Notes: generated by a model not told the origin, from the letters alone. Shown: positions 17,799 through 28,239, counted from the first letter of the stretch. The stretch is DNA of 64,000 nt from Chitinophaga cymbidii (GCF_007992715.1 NZ_BKAU01000001.1:62001-126000); one strand, 5' to 3'. Made by a program: numbers and translations.

Positions 17799-19025
17799 TT
17801 ACTTCACCACGATCCACCGGTTCAGAAAATTATCCGGCGTTTCAATCACCACTTTATAGAAGCCCGAAGCCCCGCCCGCATCAATAACGGCTTCCTCTTT
17901 ACCAACAGGCACGGTGGCTTTCAGCACATATTGATCCCTGCCGCCTTCCTTAAACCGGTTGGCGGTGGTCAGCCATATCTTCGCATCTCCTTTCCGGCCG
18001 GTGGCCTTCCAGGTTACTTTGATCTTCCCGTTTTCCAGCCGGGCGCCGGGATGGGTGGCGGCTACAGCGCCGGTCAGCGGTATTCCGTCTACTTCCATCA
18101 GCTGCTCCCGGGGTATCTGAACGCCCAAAAAATTGGCGATGGAAGGCATAATATCCACGATACCGGGGTGGCCGGTTTTGAAATAATTGTTCAGGTGCTG
18201 CGCATTGGTAACGATCCAGGTGCTGCGCTCGCGGTCGGATTGTCCGCCGTGATGCTTGCCGGTGGCGCTGTCCCGGCCATGGTCCGTAGTGATGTAGATC
18301 ACCCAGTCTTCTTTGAATTGCTTTTCCCGGTACCGGATGGCTTCCCACAGGCGGCCCATTTGCTTGTCCATCAGGTCCACGGCGCGGAAGTACTCGGGAC
18401 TGTCGCCATACCGGTGGCCCATGTCATCGGTGTACTCGAGGTACACCCACGAGAGGTCCGGCGCTTCCTGCCGGATGTAGCGGGCCGCTTCGTCTGTCAC
18501 CGCATCATCGATATGTTGCATGTACTCTTTTTTCCTGTCGTGCGGATATTTCACCGTATCCAGCTCAAGACCGTCAAAATGATAATCCAGCTGCAGGTTG
18601 CCGGTAGCAGGTAATCCTTCGCCGATCAGCTTGGTGCGGTTATCCAGCCAGCTGGAAAAAATGGCCGCTTTCTTTTGCGGGTATTGTTCTTTAAAGAAGC
18701 GGAAGATGGTCCAGTAATCATAGTCGGGCGCAGCAATATCATTGTCCCACACATTATGTTTGTTGACCCAGGTGCCGGTCAGCAGGCTATTATAGCCCAC
18801 CGCGGAAATGGTGGGCGTTTGGGAATACCCGCCTTTCTCGCCACCCACATACGCCCGGGTATACCCGCCGGCTTTGGCGATCCTGTCCAGGTGAGGCGTG
18901 GGTTGTTTCTCGATCACATCGGCCGCAATGCCGTCTACGATCACAAATACCGCCTTCTTCGTCTTTTGCGCCTGCAATCCTGTTACACAGGAAAAACATA
19001 CCGCTATTAAAAATCCTTTCTTCAT
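17799..19025 (-). CDS. Secreted alkaline-phosphatase-superfamily phosphodiesterase (NPP-like)
   Basis: This 408-residue secreted enzyme belongs to the type I phosphodiesterase/nucleotide pyrophosphatase group. I start at ATG 19025 ([20 protein letters not shown], signal peptide); an upstream ATG at 19058 would precede the signal with unrelated residues. Metal-binding and catalytic pieces are [11 protein letters not shown], the [31 protein letters not shown] region with the Thr or Ser nucleophile, [12 protein letters not shown] and YITTDHGRD. About 100 C-terminal residues form a beta-type domain ([18 protein letters not shown]). It lies 17 bases after the SusD-like gene on the same strand, so its product is probably imported or used with that SusC/SusD system. 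Substrate unknown: a nucleotide, phosphodiester or phosphonate. Confidence 0.85.
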   Translation of the reverse strand: MKKGFLIAVCFSCVTGLQAQKTKKAVFVIVDGIAADVIEKQPTPHLDRIAKAGGYTRAYVGGEKGGYSQTPTISAVGYNSLLTGTWVNKHNVWDNDIAAPDYDYWTIFRFFKEQYPQKKAAIFSSWLDNRTKLIGEGLPATGNLQLDYHFDGLELDTVKYPHDRKKEYMQHIDDAVTDEAARYIRQEAPDLSWVYLEYTDDMGHRYGDSPEYFRAVDLMDKQMGRLWEAIRYREKQFKEDWVIYITTDHGRDSATGKHHGGQSDRERSTWIVTNAQHLNNYFKTGHPGIVDIMPSIANFLGVQIPREQLMEVDGIPLTGAVAATHPGARLENGKIKVTWKATGRKGDAKIWLTTANRFKEGGRDQYVLKATVPVGKEEAVIDAGGASGFYKVVIETPDNFLNRWIVVK

Positions 19026-19042
19026 CTTTCTGAATATGTTTG

Positions 19043-20521
19043 TTATTGTAAGATCCACATTACGCCATTGATATCATCCCCACCGGGATACTGGCTTTTC
19101 ACAGCGCTTTCCACATTCACCCGGTTATTGAGAAATTCATCGTTAGGGTACATCCAGCGCTTGGGCACCACGCCGCCGTTCAGTATCCCCGACCCGGTTA
19201 CGTCGAACGCCGGAAACCCGGTGCGCCGTTGTTCGTAGAACGGCTGCCAGCCGGTATTCATGAACATGCTGATATACTTCTGGGTGATGATCTGCCTGAT
19301 CTCGTTGCCGGGCTGTAAAGCTACAACAGGCCGGGCAAGATAATCATTGATATCCGCCGTTTCGTAGGTATTGTTGAAATTGGAGAATTCCAGCGAAGCC
19401 CTGATGCCGTTCTCGTAGTACGTATCCGCATCACCCGTGATCCATCCGCGCACCACCGCTTCCGCCAGTATGAACTGCAACTCGGCATAGCTCATCAGTA
19501 CGCTCGGCTCATTGGTGGCCTGGTAAGAATACCGGTCATTGATCTGGGAAGCATTGCCCGCTCCTCTTTTGGCGGTATTCTGGGCCAGGGAGGCGCTGCC
19601 CCGCAGACCGTCGTACGCATCAAAATCGTTTGCCGGAAGGTTGGAAGAAGGTGTTGGCTTGCCGAAAACAAACAAGCGCGGATCCTGCAGCTCCTGCAAA
19701 ATATCTACAAAAGTGCTGTCCAGGTAATAATCCGTTTTCATGGAATTATTGTTGAAATAAGGATACTGGTTGCCCGTGATGTCATAGTAAGGCAGCCGCC
19801 CGTTATCCGCGTTGGATGCCAGCAAAGGATACTTGGTGGGATTGGACACGATGTCGCTGAACCGCTGTTGAATGTTTAAAGACGCCTCTCCTTCCTTCTT
19901 CGAAAGGCTCATCAATACGCGCAGGGTAAAAGAGTTGACCAGCTTTTTCCATTTTTCAATATCGCCGGCATATACCAGATCCCCCGTCACCGCCAGCTCT
20001 GCGGCCGACAAAGAGTCGCTCGCAATTTTAAGCTCGTCCAGCACGCCGCGGTAAACATCCTGCTGCCTGTCGTACGCCGGCCTGATGGCGGCAGTGTCTG
20101 TTACGTTATTAAAGCGGATGGACTGCATCATTTTGGAGTAAGGAATATCGCCAAAGGTTTGCGTCATGCCCACAATGAAATACGAGGTCAGGAATTTGCC
20201 GATATAACGGTAATTCTTCTTGCCGGTCCGGGCGGCTTCCTGTTCCATTTTTACCACCTGGCTGATGTTGCCATACCCCATGCCGCTGCGCTGCCATCCG
20301 TAGTACTGGGAATTGCTCACGCTTTGTGTATACACCAGGTACCGGGAGGCCAGCGCGGCATCTGCCGATATGGTGGAAAAAGCGGTCCTTTCAATGGCGG
20401 GCAACAACAGCGAAGGGTCTGCTATGGTAGGATTGTTCGGATTGATCTGGAAGTCCTCGAACTTTTTGCACGAAGCAAAAGCGGCGACCAGTAACAGGAA
20501 CAATAATGTATGTCGTTTCAT
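19043..20521 (-). CDS. SusD/RagB-family nutrient-binding lipoprotein
   Basis: This 492-residue surface lipoprotein of the SusD/RagB family (the SusD-like type 2 branch) binds nutrient and lids the SusC channel. I take ATG 20521 ([18 protein letters not shown], lipobox Cys18 then [14 protein letters not shown]). The helical TPR-like family layout is visible, with [51 protein letters not shown] and ASLEFSNF plus the C-terminal [12 protein letters not shown]. It lies 34 bases after susC. With the SusC gene upstream and the phosphodiesterase downstream it forms a three-gene operon without glycosidases, so the cargo is probably not a classical polysaccharide. Confidence 0.92.
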   Translation of the reverse strand: MKRHTLLFLLLVAAFASCKKFEDFQINPNNPTIADPSLLLPAIERTAFSTISADAALASRYLVYTQSVSNSQYYGWQRSGMGYGNISQVVKMEQEAARTGKKNYRYIGKFLTSYFIVGMTQTFGDIPYSKMMQSIRFNNVTDTAAIRPAYDRQQDVYRGVLDELKIASDSLSAAELAVTGDLVYAGDIEKWKKLVNSFTLRVLMSLSKKEGEASLNIQQRFSDIVSNPTKYPLLASNADNGRLPYYDITGNQYPYFNNNSMKTDYYLDSTFVDILQELQDPRLFVFGKPTPSSNLPANDFDAYDGLRGSASLAQNTAKRGAGNASQINDRYSYQATNEPSVLMSYAELQFILAEAVVRGWITGDADTYYENGIRASLEFSNFNNTYETADINDYLARPVVALQPGNEIRQIITQKYISMFMNTGWQPFYEQRRTGFPAFDVTGSGILNGGVVPKRWMYPNDEFLNNRVNVESAVKSQYPGGDDINGVMWILQ

Positions 20522-20555
20522 CTTGTTAACGTTTAATAAATGTGAATGCAACTGG

Positions 20556-23500
20556 TTAGAACTTCAGGTTGATGTTGAACCCTAAGGAGCGCATGGACGG
20601 CGTTTGCAGGTTGTCGCTTTCCGCATCAGGATCTACATTCGGGATCTTTGACAGGATGAACAGGTTGTTGCCGATCAGCGATACGGAAGCGCTGCTGAAC
20701 TTTCCTTTTACCCACCGTTCAGGCAAATTATACGTTAACACCACTTCACGCATCTTCAGGTAAGTGCCGCTGTAATAGTGATAGTTGTTCAGCATGCCGC
20801 CGCTGGTGGTTTGCATGAAGCTGATGTAGTTCACGGCGGTGGTGTTGGGCGCGAACTTGCGGGTATCGGAAGTAATGTTGCCATGGGCATCATATTCCAC
20901 GCTGCCCCCGGTTACCACAACACCCGGCCCGACATACGTGTTCTGGCCGGCGTTCGCATCATCGCGGTAAGAAGTAACGGTTCCTTTGGCCGTGCCGCCC
21001 CACCACATTTTCTGGTTGGTGGTAGAATAGATCAACCCGCCGAGACGGCCGTCTATAGAAAAGCTGAGCGAAAAGTCCTTGTATTTGAAGGTGTTTTGTA
21101 CGCCATAGATCCAGTCCGCATCGCTATGCCCGAAATACTGGCCTATGGGGGTATAAGCCTGCATGCCATTGGAGTTGTAAATGGCCTGGCCATCTGGTGC
21201 GCGGCTTTCGGTAATGTAGATCCTGTCTGTACGCTGTCCTTCTTTCACCAGCCCGAGGTAACCATCGGAATTATCGGTAGACTCCTTCAGCCAGCGGTGG
21301 ATGCTGCTGAAGTTGATCGCCGCATCCCATTTAAAGTCTTTGTTCCTGACCGGCGTTCCACTGAGCATGAACTCCCATCCTTTCCGCAGGTAAACATTCG
21401 CATTCTTCTGGATGCTGCCGTAGCCGCTGGCCTGGGAAAGGGTAACCGGCTGAAAATTGTTATAGTCCTTATTCCTGAAATAGGTCACGTCTACATTAAG
21501 TCTGTTCTGGAAGAAGCCGGCAGCTATGCCATATTCTCCTGACAGTACTGTTTCAGGTACAAGGTCCGGCGATATAAATTGACTTGGCACGCCCAGGGAA
21601 GGTACATTGTTCCACTTGGCCCCGATATTATAGGTGAAAATGTGCGCATAGGGGTTGTTATCATTGATAAAGCCGGTATTCACTTTAGCCCAGGAACCCC
21701 GTAATTTCAGGAAAGAAATCGCCTTTGGCAGGGTCAGTACATCTGAAAGCACAGCTGATACGCCGGCGGAAGGATAGAAGTAGGCGTTATTCTTGATGGG
21801 CAATGTGGAAGTTTTGTCGTACCGCCCGGTCAGCGACAGGTACAAGAAGCCAAATGTTTCAATGTCCAGCATACCATAGGCAGACGCTGTTCTGCGTTCA
21901 CGCAGCAGGTTGGAACCTTTGAGGGGATTGATGGAATTGCTGATGGCATAAAACCCCGGGATCGTTAACCCGTCTGTAGTGGTGTATGCTGATTCATACC
22001 GCCTGTAGTTGTTGGCGCCGCCGGCGGTTACGTTTATTTTAAATGCCTTGCCGAACTGGTGATTGTAGTTCAGGATCAGGTCTGAATTGATATCGAAGTA
22101 ATTGGCCACATCGGTGGAATAGTTGCCTCTTGAAATGTAGTCATACGCCACATAACTGTTAGGCTCGCGGAGTTCGGAATTGGTGGAATACTGGTTGAAT
22201 CCGTTCCGGAACTTGACGGTAAAATTGTTGGCGATCTCGTAATCGAAAGTAACCTGTCCGAAACTGTTATTCCGCTTATAACCATTCAGCAGCTCGTTGG
22301 CCACAAAATGCGGGTTATTGTACCAGGAGAGGTTGTAGTTGCGCTGCTGCAGACCTTCGCGGCCGGGTATCCAGTAATTTTCGAGATCGCGGATATCGAT
22401 GTCCGGCCCTATCCAGAGGATCAGGTTATACAGGTAGTTGGGGGGACCATATCCTACGGTGGGATAGTTATCGGAGTACTCCCGGTTGTAGGTCAGCTTC
22501 GCATCCATGGTCAGCCTGGGAGACAGCCGGTAGTTACCGCCGATAGAGAACGAAGAGTTGTTCAGCTCCGTGTTGGGCACTACCCCTTTCTGGAAAATGT
22601 GGCTGGCGGACACCCGGAAGGAACCTTTCTCGCTTCCGATGGAAGCGGACACGCTATTGGTCGATAGAAGACCGGTCCTGAAGAAATTCCGGATATTGTT
22701 GCGGCCTCTCGACACCCAGGGCGTTTTTATACGCTGGCCGGTGTTCGGGTCGATGGGACTATCGTATTGCGTAGTTTCATAAAAGCCGCTGGGCGTGGAG
22801 GGATCGCGCTGGTCCAGCTTCGGCCCCCAGATCCAGCCGCCGCCTTCTGTGCCGCCGCCGGAACCGTTCACATACGCATACTTACCTTGATCCCCGCCGC
22901 CGTATACCGTTTGCACTTCAGGGACAACGGTATAGCCGGGCTGGAACATGGTAGATGAGTTGACCTCCACAACCAGTTTTCCCCTGCCGCCTTTCTTGGT
23001 GGTGTAGAGGATAGCGCCGTTCACCCCCATAGCGCCGTACAACGCGCCGGCAGCAGTGCCTTTCAGTACGCTGATGCTTTCAATATCGTCGGCATTCAGC
23101 TTGTAAGGATCGGCATCCGGGTCGGGGATGCCATCTATTACGATCAGCGGCGATCTGCCACGGAGCGATATGCCGGGGTTACGGAAGAGGTCAGTGGTGT
23201 TGTTGATATTCAGGCCGGCCACCTTGCCCGTCAATGCGCTCAAAGCCGTGGCGGTCTTGGTTTTGGCCATCGTTTCGCCGCTCACTTCCTGCACAGCGTA
23301 ACCCAGTGTTTTTTGCTGCTTTTTGATGCCGAGCGCCGTGGTCACCACCACTTCGGCCAGATCGCTGCCGCCGGGCTGCAGCTGAATGTTGATGTTCGTT
23401 CTGCCATCTACCGGCACCTGCTGGGTAACATGCCCCAGGAAAGAAAATACAAGCACAGCGTCCCTGGAAACGGAGAGGGAATACTTGCCATCCACGTTGG

Positions 23501-23681
23501 TGGTGGTGCCCCGGTTGGTGCCACTCACCGAGATCGATACGCCGATCAGCGGGGTATTGTCACTGGCCGAACGCACCGTGCCTGTTACGGTAACATTCGC
23601 GCCTGCTGATACGGTAACATTCTGTGCGAATGCCGCCACCTGTAACAGCAATGAAAGCATGAGTAAAAATTTTGTTTTCAT
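20556..23681 (-). CDS. SusC/RagA-family TonB-linked outer-membrane transporter
   Basis: This 1041-residue protein is a SusC/RagA TonB-dependent transporter. It shows a signal peptide (to AFAQ, residue 20), a carboxypeptidase-regulatory-like domain (VTGTVRSASDNTPLIGVSISVSG, residues 30-115), the plug with ALSALTGKVAGLNINN and SISVLKGTAAGALYGAMGVNGAILYTTKKG, which is the SusC signature, and the long barrel ending RSLGFNINLKF. It is the first gene of the operon with the SusD-like protein and the phosphodiesterase. It is divergent from a TetR-type regulator across 335 bases that hold a large AT-rich palindrome, the probable operator. Confidence 0.93.
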   Translation of the reverse strand: MKTKFLLMLSLLLQVAAFAQNVTVSAGANVTVTGTVRSASDNTPLIGVSISVSGTNRGTTTNVDGKYSLSVSRDAVLVFSFLGHVTQQVPVDGRTNINIQLQPGGSDLAEVVVTTALGIKKQQKTLGYAVQEVSGETMAKTKTATALSALTGKVAGLNINNTTDLFRNPGISLRGRSPLIVIDGIPDPDADPYKLNADDIESISVLKGTAAGALYGAMGVNGAILYTTKKGGRGKLVVEVNSSTMFQPGYTVVPEVQTVYGGGDQGKYAYVNGSGGGTEGGGWIWGPKLDQRDPSTPSGFYETTQYDSPIDPNTGQRIKTPWVSRGRNNIRNFFRTGLLSTNSVSASIGSEKGSFRVSASHIFQKGVVPNTELNNSSFSIGGNYRLSPRLTMDAKLTYNREYSDNYPTVGYGPPNYLYNLILWIGPDIDIRDLENYWIPGREGLQQRNYNLSWYNNPHFVANELLNGYKRNNSFGQVTFDYEIANNFTVKFRNGFNQYSTNSELREPNSYVAYDYISRGNYSTDVANYFDINSDLILNYNHQFGKAFKINVTAGGANNYRRYESAYTTTDGLTIPGFYAISNSINPLKGSNLLRERRTASAYGMLDIETFGFLYLSLTGRYDKTSTLPIKNNAYFYPSAGVSAVLSDVLTLPKAISFLKLRGSWAKVNTGFINDNNPYAHIFTYNIGAKWNNVPSLGVPSQFISPDLVPETVLSGEYGIAAGFFQNRLNVDVTYFRNKDYNNFQPVTLSQASGYGSIQKNANVYLRKGWEFMLSGTPVRNKDFKWDAAINFSSIHRWLKESTDNSDGYLGLVKEGQRTDRIYITESRAPDGQAIYNSNGMQAYTPIGQYFGHSDADWIYGVQNTFKYKDFSLSFSIDGRLGGLIYSTTNQKMWWGGTAKGTVTSYRDDANAGQNTYVGPGVVVTGGSVEYDAHGNITSDTRKFAPNTTAVNYISFMQTTSGGMLNNYHYYSGTYLKMREVVLTYNLPERWVKGKFSSASVSLIGNNLFILSKIPNVDPDAESDNLQTPSMRSLGFNINLKF

Positions 23682-23773
23682 AAAAATGACCTGGTTGTTA
23701 ATAAATAGGATTGCTTATTAAAAAGTGGTGTTCTTTTTTGCTGGCGTAAAAATGTGTATTTAGATCAATGTAT

Positions 23774-23807
23774 AAAAATTAATTGAACATTCATTCAATT
23801 AATTTTT
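23774..23807. promoter_or_regulatory. 34-bp AT-rich palindrome, candidate operator
   Basis: Arms of 14 bases, AAAAATTAATTGAA and TTCAATTAATTTTT, surround the 6-base centre CATTCA. The size suits a dimeric TetR-family protein, and the site is 93 bases upstream of susC and 210 bases upstream of the TetR gene. TTGAA/TTCAA half sites recur nearby. The binding partner is inferred. Confidence 0.6.
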
Positions 23808-23982
23808 ATTTTCATAACGTAATCTTTACAATTAGTTAATACGGATTTTGAATGAAATGCCCTATAGGTGATGCATTCAATCATCCTTCCGTATTATGCA
23901 ACCGTTTGTATTTTTTTTACCGGGAGGCTTTCATAACGGCTGGCATTTATTAAACAGACATACAACATTGAACCGGGAATAC

Positions 23983-23990
23983 TATATTTG
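23983..23990 (+). promoter_or_regulatory. Bacteroidota -7 box (TATATTTG) for the TetR gene
   Basis: TATATTTG fits TAnnTTTG and lies 26 bases before the ATG at 24017, implying a very short leader. No well-placed TTTG -33 box was seen. Confidence 0.5.
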
Positions 23991-24016
23991 CCGGAAATCA
24001 GCGAACTGCATTACAT

Positions 24017-24649
24017 ATGGGAAGAAGAAGCATCAAGGAGTCCAGGCAGAAAGAAATTATTGAGGCTTTTTACACGATTGCGAAGAAAGAAGGACTTGAA
24101 AACGCCTCTATAGCCAAAACGGCTGCGCTCATCAACATCAACCCCAGCCTGGTCATCCACTACTTTAAAACCAGGGAATACCTGGTGTACGGGCTTATTG
24201 AATATATCCTTGACCAGTATTTGCTGATCTATAAAACACCCGCCGCCTACAAAGGTGATCCCCATAAAAAACTGCTGAAAGTAATAGACAATATATTCTC
24301 GCATAAATGGAACGTGCTGTTCGATGACAGTGTTGCTTACAGTTGCTATTCGCTGGTGTTCCGCGACCAGAAAGTAAAAGAGAACTACAAGGTATTGCTG
24401 GACACCCTGCGCGGGAATTTAAGAGCGCTGATAGAGGAATGTAACCAGCAGGGGGTGCTGAAGGTGAAAGATCCGGCGGCGGTGGCGGACACTATTTTTG
24501 TGATGGTGGACGGCGCTTATTATTACCTGAGCCTGGTCAGCAATAAAAAAGAGTACAAACAAAAACTGGCGCAGTACAAGGGGCTGGCTTTACAGCAACT
24601 TAATTTGGTTTCCCCTTCTTCTTCCGGGAAATCACGACAAAAGCACTGA
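24017..24649 (+). CDS. TetR/AcrR-family transcriptional regulator
   Basis: This 210-residue regulator has an N-terminal TetR helix-turn-helix: SRQKEIIEAFYTIAKKEGLENASIAKTAALININPSLVIHYFKTREYLVYGLIEYIL, with the recognition helix near residues 42-50. The remaining helical part would bind a small ligand. It is divergent from the SusC/SusD/phosphodiesterase operon; TetR control of such a unit is less usual than the sigma/anti-sigma or hybrid two-component control common in Bacteroidota. It probably represses susC and itself from the palindrome at 23774-23807. Its last 50 bases overlap the convergent membrane-protein gene. Confidence 0.88.
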   Translation: MGRRSIKESRQKEIIEAFYTIAKKEGLENASIAKTAALININPSLVIHYFKTREYLVYGLIEYILDQYLLIYKTPAAYKGDPHKKLLKVIDNIFSHKWNVLFDDSVAYSCYSLVFRDQKVKENYKVLLDTLRGNLRALIEECNQQGVLKVKDPAAVADTIFVMVDGAYYYLSLVSNKKEYKQKLAQYKGLALQQLNLVSPSSSGKSRQKH

Positions 24650-24872
24650 CGGCAATGAGCCCCCACACCAGGTTAACCACCACATTGGGCAGGTCCGCAT
24701 AATGCAGCGCATTGGCAGTGAGTCCTATGGCGCCTACCGCATTCAGGGTATGGTAGATAAGTTGCCGGGCATTGATCTTGTTCACGCTCAGCAGAAAGTA
24801 GGCGAGCAGATAGGCAAGCGTGCCCACCCAGCCCAGCACGGGATAAATACCGTTCAACGACAATAGATACAT
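24600..24872 (-). CDS. Small membrane protein, CBU_0592-like
   Basis: This 90-residue membrane protein (start ATG 24872, MYLLSLNGIYPVLGW) has three hydrophobic helices: LGWVGTLAYLLAYFLLSV, HTLNAVGAIGLTANAL and VNLVWGLIAVSAFVVI, then a basic tail RKKKGKPN. This matches the small CBU_0592-type family of unknown function. A start at 24941 would add 23 residues that do not fit the family. Its 3' end overlaps the TetR gene tail to tail by 50 bases, so the two transcripts are antisense there. Confidence 0.72.
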   Translation of the reverse strand: MYLLSLNGIYPVLGWVGTLAYLLAYFLLSVNKINARQLIYHTLNAVGAIGLTANALHYADLPNVVVNLVWGLIAVSAFVVISRKKKGKPN

Positions 24873-24939
24873 ACTACGGGTTGTTTTGGTTGGCAAATAA
24901 TAGGCCCCAAGTCCGGGCGTAATATACGCAACCTTCCAC

Positions 24940-24972
24940 AAAAAAAAAGCCGCCCCGGTCCCCCGGGGCAGC
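24940..24972 (-). terminator. Terminator of the leu operon
   Basis: On the minus strand a GC-rich hairpin (arms 24972-24963 and 24958-24949, loop of four, one G-T type pair) is followed by nine T residues. It lies 27 bases after leuA. Confidence 0.9.
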
Positions 24973-24999
24973 GTTCCCTTTACAAACCTTTAAAAAAAA

Positions 25000-26505
25000 T
25001 CAGTAGATCTTGTTCAGCGCGTCCACATACGCATGCACGCTGGCATTCACGATGTCTGTGGAGTAACCGAAACCGTAGTAGGATTTCCCGTCGTGGCGCA
25101 CACGCATGTTCACTTTGCTCACGTCTTCACTGCCGCCGTGCATGGCCTGGATGGAAAATTCATCGATCGTAATCTCGTCGTTGATAATATTGTGGATGGC
25201 GTTGATGGTCGCGTTCACGGGACCGTTGCCGGCGGCGCTCGCTTCTTTTTCTTCGCCGTTGATCTGCAGCTTCACGGTGGCCATCGGGCGGAGGGGATCG
25301 CCGCAAACCACCTGCAGCAGCGTTACCTTAATGCCCTTGTCGTCATAATTATTGGCAGCGCCGTCGCCCATCAAGGTTTGCAGATCGTGGTCGGTGATTT
25401 CCTTTTTACTGTCCGCCATTTCCAGGAAGCGGGTGTACACATCGTCCAGGTTGATCTTGTCGATCTTGTAGCCCAGTCTTTCGAGGTGATGCTTCAATGC
25501 GTGGCGGCCGCTGCGGGCGGTGAGGATGATGGCGTTGGATTGCAGGCCGATATCCTCGGGGTTGAGTATCTCGTAGTTCTCGCGGTGCTTCAGCACGCCG
25601 TCCTGGTGAATGCCGGAGCTGTGCGCGAAAGCGTTGCGGCCCACGATCGCCTTGTTCGGCTGTACGGGCATGCGCATCATGTTGGATACCAGGTTGCTGA
25701 TCTCGTAAATGCGTTTGCTGTTGATGCCTGTCGTGTAGCCGAGGGCGTGATGCGTTTTCAGGATCATGGCCACTTCTTCCAGGGAAGTGTTGCCGGCGCG
25801 TTCACCGATGCCGTTGATCGTGCACTCCACCTGCCGTGCGCCGTTGATGATGCCGGCCATGGTGTTCGCGGTGGCGAGGCCGAGGTCATTGTGGCAATGC
25901 ACGGAAATGATGGCTTTATCGATATTGGACACATGGTCCATGAGGTATTTGATCTTGGCGCCGTACTGTTCCGGGAGGCAGTAGCCGTTGGTATCGGGGA
26001 TGTTCACCACGGTGGCGCCTGCCGCGATCACCGCTTCGATCATCTGCGCGAGGTATGCATTGTCCGCACGGCCCGCATCTTCCGCATAGAACTCCACATC
26101 ATCCACAAACTTGCGGGCATATTTCACGGCGGAAACGGCGCGCTCCAGGATGTTCTCGCGGGTGCTGTTGAATTTGTATTTGATATGCATGTCCGACGAA
26201 CCGATGCCGGTGTGGATACGCTTGCGTTTGGCATATTTCAGGGCGTCCGCGGCAGCGTCGATGTCTGCCGTGTTGGCGCGGGTGAGTGCGCAGATGACGG
26301 GCTCGGATACGGCTTTGGATATTTCGACGACGCTCTGGAAGTCGCCCGGACTGGAGATCGGGAAGCCAGCTTCGATCACATCCACGCCGAGTGCCTCCAG
26401 CTCTTTCGCCACCACGATCTTTTCTACGGTGGTCAATTGGCAGCCGGGGACCTGTTCGCCATCGCGGAGGGTCGTATCAAAAACGTAAACACGATTGTTG
26501 TCCAT
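25000..26505 (-). CDS. leuA: 2-isopropylmalate synthase
   Basis: LeuA joins acetyl-CoA and 2-oxoisovalerate to make 2-isopropylmalate, the first committed step to leucine, in the cytoplasm. The 501-residue length is typical of the short form. The [16 protein letters not shown] motif (residues 10-25) begins the TIM barrel; the metal-binding [14 protein letters not shown] follows near residue 200, and the C-terminal LeuA regulatory domain (from about 370; [27 protein letters not shown]) would give leucine feedback. It is the last of leuC-leuD-leuB-leuA, 33 bases after leuB, and is followed by a clear terminator. Confidence 0.97.
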   Translation of the reverse strand: MDNNRVYVFDTTLRDGEQVPGCQLTTVEKIVVAKELEALGVDVIEAGFPISSPGDFQSVVEISKAVSEPVICALTRANTADIDAAADALKYAKRKRIHTGIGSSDMHIKYKFNSTRENILERAVSAVKYARKFVDDVEFYAEDAGRADNAYLAQMIEAVIAAGATVVNIPDTNGYCLPEQYGAKIKYLMDHVSNIDKAIISVHCHNDLGLATANTMAGIINGARQVECTINGIGERAGNTSLEEVAMILKTHHALGYTTGINSKRIYEISNLVSNMMRMPVQPNKAIVGRNAFAHSSGIHQDGVLKHRENYEILNPEDIGLQSNAIILTARSGRHALKHHLERLGYKIDKINLDDVYTRFLEMADSKKEITDHDLQTLMGDGAANNYDDKGIKVTLLQVVCGDPLRPMATVKLQINGEEKEASAAGNGPVNATINAIHNIINDEITIDEFSIQAMHGGSEDVSKVNMRVRHDGKSYYGFGYSTDIVNASVHAYVDALNKIY

Positions 26506-26538
26506 GGTAATGTTATTGAATTTCGAGTTAGTAGGTTA

Positions 26539-27618
26539 TTAGTTCAGGTTTTCCAATACTTTCGCGCCCATCGCGTCCGTGCCAAGCAGTAGTTCGTTCG
26601 GCGTGTGTTTGTTGGCGATGTCCATCGTGCGGAAGCCCTGGCGCAGCGTGGCGTCTACCGCGCGGATCACGCGCTGGGACTCTTCCTTCAGTCCGAATGA
26701 AATATCCAGCAGCAGCGCGGCGGACAGGATGGAGGCCAGCGGGTTGGCGATGCCTTTGCCCGTGATGTCATGCGCGGAGCCGTGGATAGGCTCGTAAAAG
26801 CCAATGGCGTCGCCTACGGACGCGGAGGCCAGCATGCCCATGGAGCCCGCGATCTGCGAAGCCTCATCGGTGAGAATGTCGCCGAACAGGTTGCCGGTGA
26901 GCACCACGTCGAAGCGCTTCGGATCCTTGATCAGCTGCATGGCCGCGTTGTCGATGAACATATGTTCGGTTTCCACGTCCGGGTAATCTTTTGCCACTTC
27001 CTGCACCACTTCGCGCCAGAGGCGGGAAGCTTCGAGCACATTGGCTTTATCTACAGAGCAGAGCTTTTTGCGGCGCGTGCGGGCGGCTTCATACGCCTTG
27101 CGCGCGATGCGCTCCACTTCATATTTATGATAGATCATCAGGTCGGAGGCGGATGAACGGTCGTCGCTCCGCTTCTTTTCCCCGAAATACACATCGCCGG
27201 TCAGCTCACGGAAGAAAAGGATGTCCGCGCCCTGCAATATCTCCGGCTTGATGCTGGATGCATGCAACAGGTCGTCGAACAGTTTAATGGGACGAAGGTT
27301 GGCATACAGTCCCAGTTCCTTCCGTATTTTCAGCAGGCCCTGCTCCGGGCGCACTTTCAGGGTGGGATCATTGTCGTATTTCGCATGGCCGATAGCGCCG
27401 AAGAGGATGGCGTCGCTGGCGCGCGCCTTGTCCAGCGTTTCATCCGGCAGCGGGTTGCCGGTGGCCTCTATCGCCACGTGGCCCATGATGCCTTCGTCAA
27501 ACGAAAAAGTGTGCTTGTAATTCGCTGCGATCGCTTCCAGTACTTTCTTTCCCCAGGCTGTAACTTCCTGCCCGATCCCGTCTCCGGGTATTACGAGTAT
27601 TTTCTTTGTGACTCCCAT
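26539..27618 (-). CDS. leuB: 3-isopropylmalate dehydrogenase
   Basis: LeuB oxidises and decarboxylates 3-isopropylmalate to 2-oxoisocaproate with NAD+. The 359-residue protein starts KKILVIPGDGIGQEV and carries the substrate-binding arginines in LRPEQGLLKIRKELGLYANLRP form, the family motif FFRELTGDVYFGEKK, and the Asp/metal region NLFGDILTDEASQIAGSMGMLASASVG. The dehydrogenase family also holds isocitrate and tartrate enzymes, but position between leuD and leuA settles the role. The gap to leuD is 21 bases. Confidence 0.97.
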   Translation of the reverse strand: MGVTKKILVIPGDGIGQEVTAWGKKVLEAIAANYKHTFSFDEGIMGHVAIEATGNPLPDETLDKARASDAILFGAIGHAKYDNDPTLKVRPEQGLLKIRKELGLYANLRPIKLFDDLLHASSIKPEILQGADILFFRELTGDVYFGEKKRSDDRSSASDLMIYHKYEVERIARKAYEAARTRRKKLCSVDKANVLEASRLWREVVQEVAKDYPDVETEHMFIDNAAMQLIKDPKRFDVVLTGNLFGDILTDEASQIAGSMGMLASASVGDAIGFYEPIHGSAHDITGKGIANPLASILSAALLLDISFGLKEESQRVIRAVDATLRQGFRTMDIANKHTPNELLLGTDAMGAKVLENLN

Positions 27619-27639
27619 TGATGCGTTCTGATATATTTT

Positions 27640-28239
27640 TTAAAAATTGAAAGGGCGTGTTGATTCATAAGCGTTGACCTCCTTGTTCAGGCTCAGCAGG
27701 TAGTCGATGTCGTCGTAGCCGTTGAGCAGGCAGGTCTTTTTATACGGGTTGATGGCGAATGCTTCTTTTTCGCCGGTGGACTGGATGCGGATGAACTGCT
27801 CTTCAAGATTTACTTCCAGTTCAGCGGCCGGATCTTTTTCCACCGCGGCGAAGATCTTCGCCAGGAATTCCTCACTGACCTGCACGGGCAGGATGAAATT
27901 GTTCAGCGCGTTGTTCTTAAAGATGTCCGCAAAGAAGCTGCTCACCACTACCTTGAAGCCGTAATCGCCAATGGCCCAGGCGGCGTGCTCGCGGGAGGAG
28001 CCGCAGCCGAAGTTCTTGCCGGCCACCAGGATGCGGCCTTTGTACAGCGGGTTGTTCAGTGCAAAGTCCGCTCTCGGGTTGCCTTCCGCGTCAAACCGCC
28101 AGTCCCGGAACAGGTTCTCGCCAAAGCCCTCGCGGGTGGTCGCTTTCAGGAAGCGGGCGGGAATGATCTGGTCTGTGTCGATGTTTTCTATGGGTACAGG
28201 TACCACGGAGGATACCAGGTTGTGAAATTTCTTGTCCAC
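27640..28239 (-). CDS. leuD: 3-isopropylmalate dehydratase small subunit
   Basis: LeuD is the small, swivelling subunit of isopropylmalate isomerase and pairs with LeuC. There is no ATG at the natural start. I prefer GTG at 28239 (199 residues, start [15 protein letters not shown]), because the family begins right before this segment; TTG at 28266 would add nine residues. Key pieces are [14 protein letters not shown] and the substrate loop [22 protein letters not shown]. The non-ATG start, if right, may tune the LeuD to LeuC ratio. It follows leuC by 107 bases that contain a GC-rich hairpin. Confidence 0.94.
   Translation of the reverse strand: MDKKFHNLVSSVVPVPIENIDTDQIIPARFLKATTREGFGENLFRDWRFDAEGNPRADFALNNPLYKGRILVAGKNFGCGSSREHAAWAIGDYGFKVVVSSFFADIFKNNALNNFILPVQVSEEFLAKIFAAVEKDPAAELEVNLEEQFIRIQSTGEKEAFAINPYKKTCLLNGYDDIDYLLSLNKEVNAYESTRPFNF

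Larger units (their letters stand above)
23682..24016. other. 335-base divergent control region between susC and the TetR gene
   Basis: No coding sequence was found. The stretch is AT-rich and holds a 34-bp palindrome at 23774-23807, related TTGAATG and CATTCAA half sites near 23847-23880, and a promoter -7 box for the TetR gene. No CAAAnnTA (minus-strand -7 box) was found for susC. Confidence 0.8.

Noticed and set aside
25033-26592. Long plus-strand open frame (519 codons) across leuA
   Set aside because: It is the antisense of leuA; low-complexity His/Val-rich translation and no family motif.
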